From Arion vulgaris (taxonomy: Eukaryota; Mollusca; Gastropoda; Stylommatophora; Arionidae): a stretch of DNA of 64,000 nucleotides. The notes beneath the pieces were generated by a model that had not been told where the DNA came from, ran no database searches, and was given only the letters and a program-made list of their open reading frames with translations. Shown here one piece after another: positions 37,701 through 40,700 of the stretch. Position numbers and translations under genes: made by a program. The DNA is taken from positions 13,730,927 through 13,794,926 of the forward strand of contig CM036767.1 in assembly GCA_020796225.1 (NCBI GenBank), written 5' to 3'. Position 1 is the stretch's first letter. Each line of letters begins with the position of its first letter.

Positions 37701-40700
37701 ATCAATCAAGTGCCGTGCCTGCCGGCGTAGGCGATCATGTCTCTCCACAACTCTCTTTGCTTGGTGCATGTAATCAGTTCTGAAGTCGATATTTTGTCGA
37801 ACCATGATGTCAGGCCATCCAACATCTTCTCCCCCTGTCTTCCACGATCTCTCCTTCCCTGAATTTTACCTGTAGTCACCAAATGTTCTAAACCTTCTCT
37901 TCGCATTATATGCCCGAAGAACCTTGATTGTCGGATTCTTATTCTTTTGATGGTTTCTTTGTGTGCAGGCCTGATTTAAAACCTCTACATTTGTTTTCTT
38001 TGCTGTCCATAGAATTTTCAACATTCTTCTGTAAAACCACATCTCTGTAGCTTCCAATGATCGTATTGATTGTTTGTTCAGTGTCCATGATTCGCTGCCA
38101 TACATAAGTATTGGTTCAATATTGCATTGGAGTACTCGTTTTCGCAATGTCATTGGTAGTAAGTTCACACATAGTGTGTTCTTCATTTTCATAAAAGCTG
38201 CTTTCGTTTGAGTTATTCTGTATTTAGTAACATACACCACCCTAAATTTCGTTACTACAGACAGTAGCGACAGGTGTTTTAAATAGTTTTTTTTTATTCT
38301 ATGTTGACAGATTTACATGAATCTCTTTGTGTTGAGAGATTTACATGAATCTATTTATGTTGATAGATTTATATGAATCTATTTATGTTGACAGACTGTC
38401 TTGGGATATGGAATAGATCTACACTTGCTCGGTCTTAGAGAAACGGCTCAGGAAATGGGAATACCAGCACCTGAAATATTTAAAGATTCTTCATACAAAG
38501 AACTGAACACATTTCGTCTGTCAACTAGCCAGGTATGAACAAAGAAATCGTAACACTTTCAGCTGTTAATCTTACATAGATACGTCAACCTTTTTCTTCT
38601 TCAAACGCTCCATATCGATCAATTGTTAAACCACTCTTTGTGATTTGTATGTGATCTGAACCTAGGAGCGTTTGTAAGTACCTACAAGTTGGCCAGCCAT
38701 CCAATTTCTGATATGCTTTCTATTTGCTAGTGTAGCTTCCCTAGACACCTACCTTCTTCTTCTTCTTCGCGTTCGTTCTTTACAACCAATTTTAATCACT
38801 CTTTGTGATATGTTTGGTCTTTGCCAAGAACGTGTATACGTTGCACATTGGTTTGGTAGGCCCTAAACGCATAGACCTCTACACGTTTAGGACATGTGCA
38901 TCCGATTTCAGCCAAACCTCCTTAGTCGCCTCCTACGACATGCATGGCAGGTAACAGTGGTTCCATTCTTTACACCCCAAATTTGGGCCCCGGTGACCAC
39001 TCGGGCGGCACCTACCTTAGACACATCTTGCGACATGCCTCTTAAGTCGCAGTGTTACTATTTGTTGCTCCCCTTGTGAGACCAGGCAACACACGGGCGA
39101 CCACTCTAAGTAAAGCTTGTTTCAGGTTTTCTTTAGTTGGCTACTTCTTTCTTGAACGCTTTGCTTCCACTTCTTTCTTGAACCCTTTGCTTCCACTTCT
39201 TTCTTGAATGCTTTGCTTCCACTTCTTTCTTGAACGCTTTGCTTCCACTTCTTTCTTGAACCCTTTGCTTTCACTTCTTTCTTGAACCCTTTGCTTTCAC
39301 TTCTTTCTTGAACCCTTTGCTTTCACTTCTTTCTTGAACGCTTTGCTTCCACTTCTTTCTTGAATGCTTTGCTTCCACTTCTTTCTTGAATGCTTTGCTT
39401 CCACTTCTTTCTTGAATGCTTTGCTTTCACTTCTTTCTTGAACGCTTTGCTTCCACTTCTTTCTTGAACTCTTTGCTTCCACTTCTTTCTTGAACTCTTT
39501 GCTTCCACTTCTTTCTTGAACTCTTTGCTTCCACTTCAGTGCCTTCTTTGCGATTCTTTGATAATTTCTTCTGAGAGTATGCCCAACACATATATATATA
39601 TATCCAGTGACAATTGTTATAAGAAAGAGAAGATGGAGATATGTTGGACACACCTTGAGAAGAAATAATCAAAGAATATCAAAGCAGGCATTGAAGTGGG
39701 ATGCAAAGGGTTCAAGAAAGAGAGGTCGACCTAAGGAGACCCTGAAACGAACTTTGCTGAGAGAGGCAGGAAATATCGGTCTCAGTTCCATGAAGGAGAT
39801 TGAGCGAGTTGCTCAGGATAGAGCGGTATTGAGAAATTACTTGCAGGCCCTATGTAACGTATAACGGTACGAGAGGAATTATTAGTAATATATATCCACT
39901 ATTTCTTGAACCCTTTGACTCCCACTTCAGTGTCTTCTTTTTAATTCTTCCATGATTTCTTCTCAGAGTATGTCCAACATATTTATATCTGCTCTTTCTT
40001 AAAAACAAATGTTACTAATTGACCAGACATTTCTATGATTTCATCACTTCTCTGTAATTCATTCCATTTTATGTTCATTATTTTTTGCAGTAATTTATTT
40101 ACAAATTTAATTCAACTTACTTTCTTTATCTTTATTCATTTGCCACGCGCGTGTGGTGCCGGGGCCCGCAAGGGAAGCAAAGAAAAGTACCACTGTAACC
40201 TACAAGGCATGTCGTAAGAGGCGGCTGATGTAGGACCTTAGGAATCTACCCTAGTAAATAAAAAGCATAGCAGAAATCGAATGTGCTGGCCTACTTGTAG
40301 GCACATAACTGGCACAAAGTACAATCGCTCTTTGTCTCAGATCACATACAAACCACAAATAGTGGTTAACAAGTGGTCGATATGAAGCGTTCGTCGAAGA
40401 AGAAGAAGAGAAATTCATATGCCAATGCTTACTGACATATGTTAATATTGATACAAAATTACAATTGAAAATTCGTAATTTAATTTTAATACTATATAAC
40501 TTTGAGTTCCATTCTTTAAACTTACATCTACACTCTTCCTTGTTATCAGGTTCCCACAATATCTGATTACTGGATGGGATATGGCGCTGTTGTACCTGAC
40601 GGCTACGGGTGCTGTTACAACCCGCAATCTGACCACATCACCTTCAGCGTTGCCGCGTTCTTCAGCTGCCCAGACACGTCTTCAGACATGTTTGCTAACA

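Noticed and set aside
40436..40559. Alternative exon upstream of exon 13 on the minus strand
   Set aside because: The text matches a LINE RT fragment at 4.95 kb.
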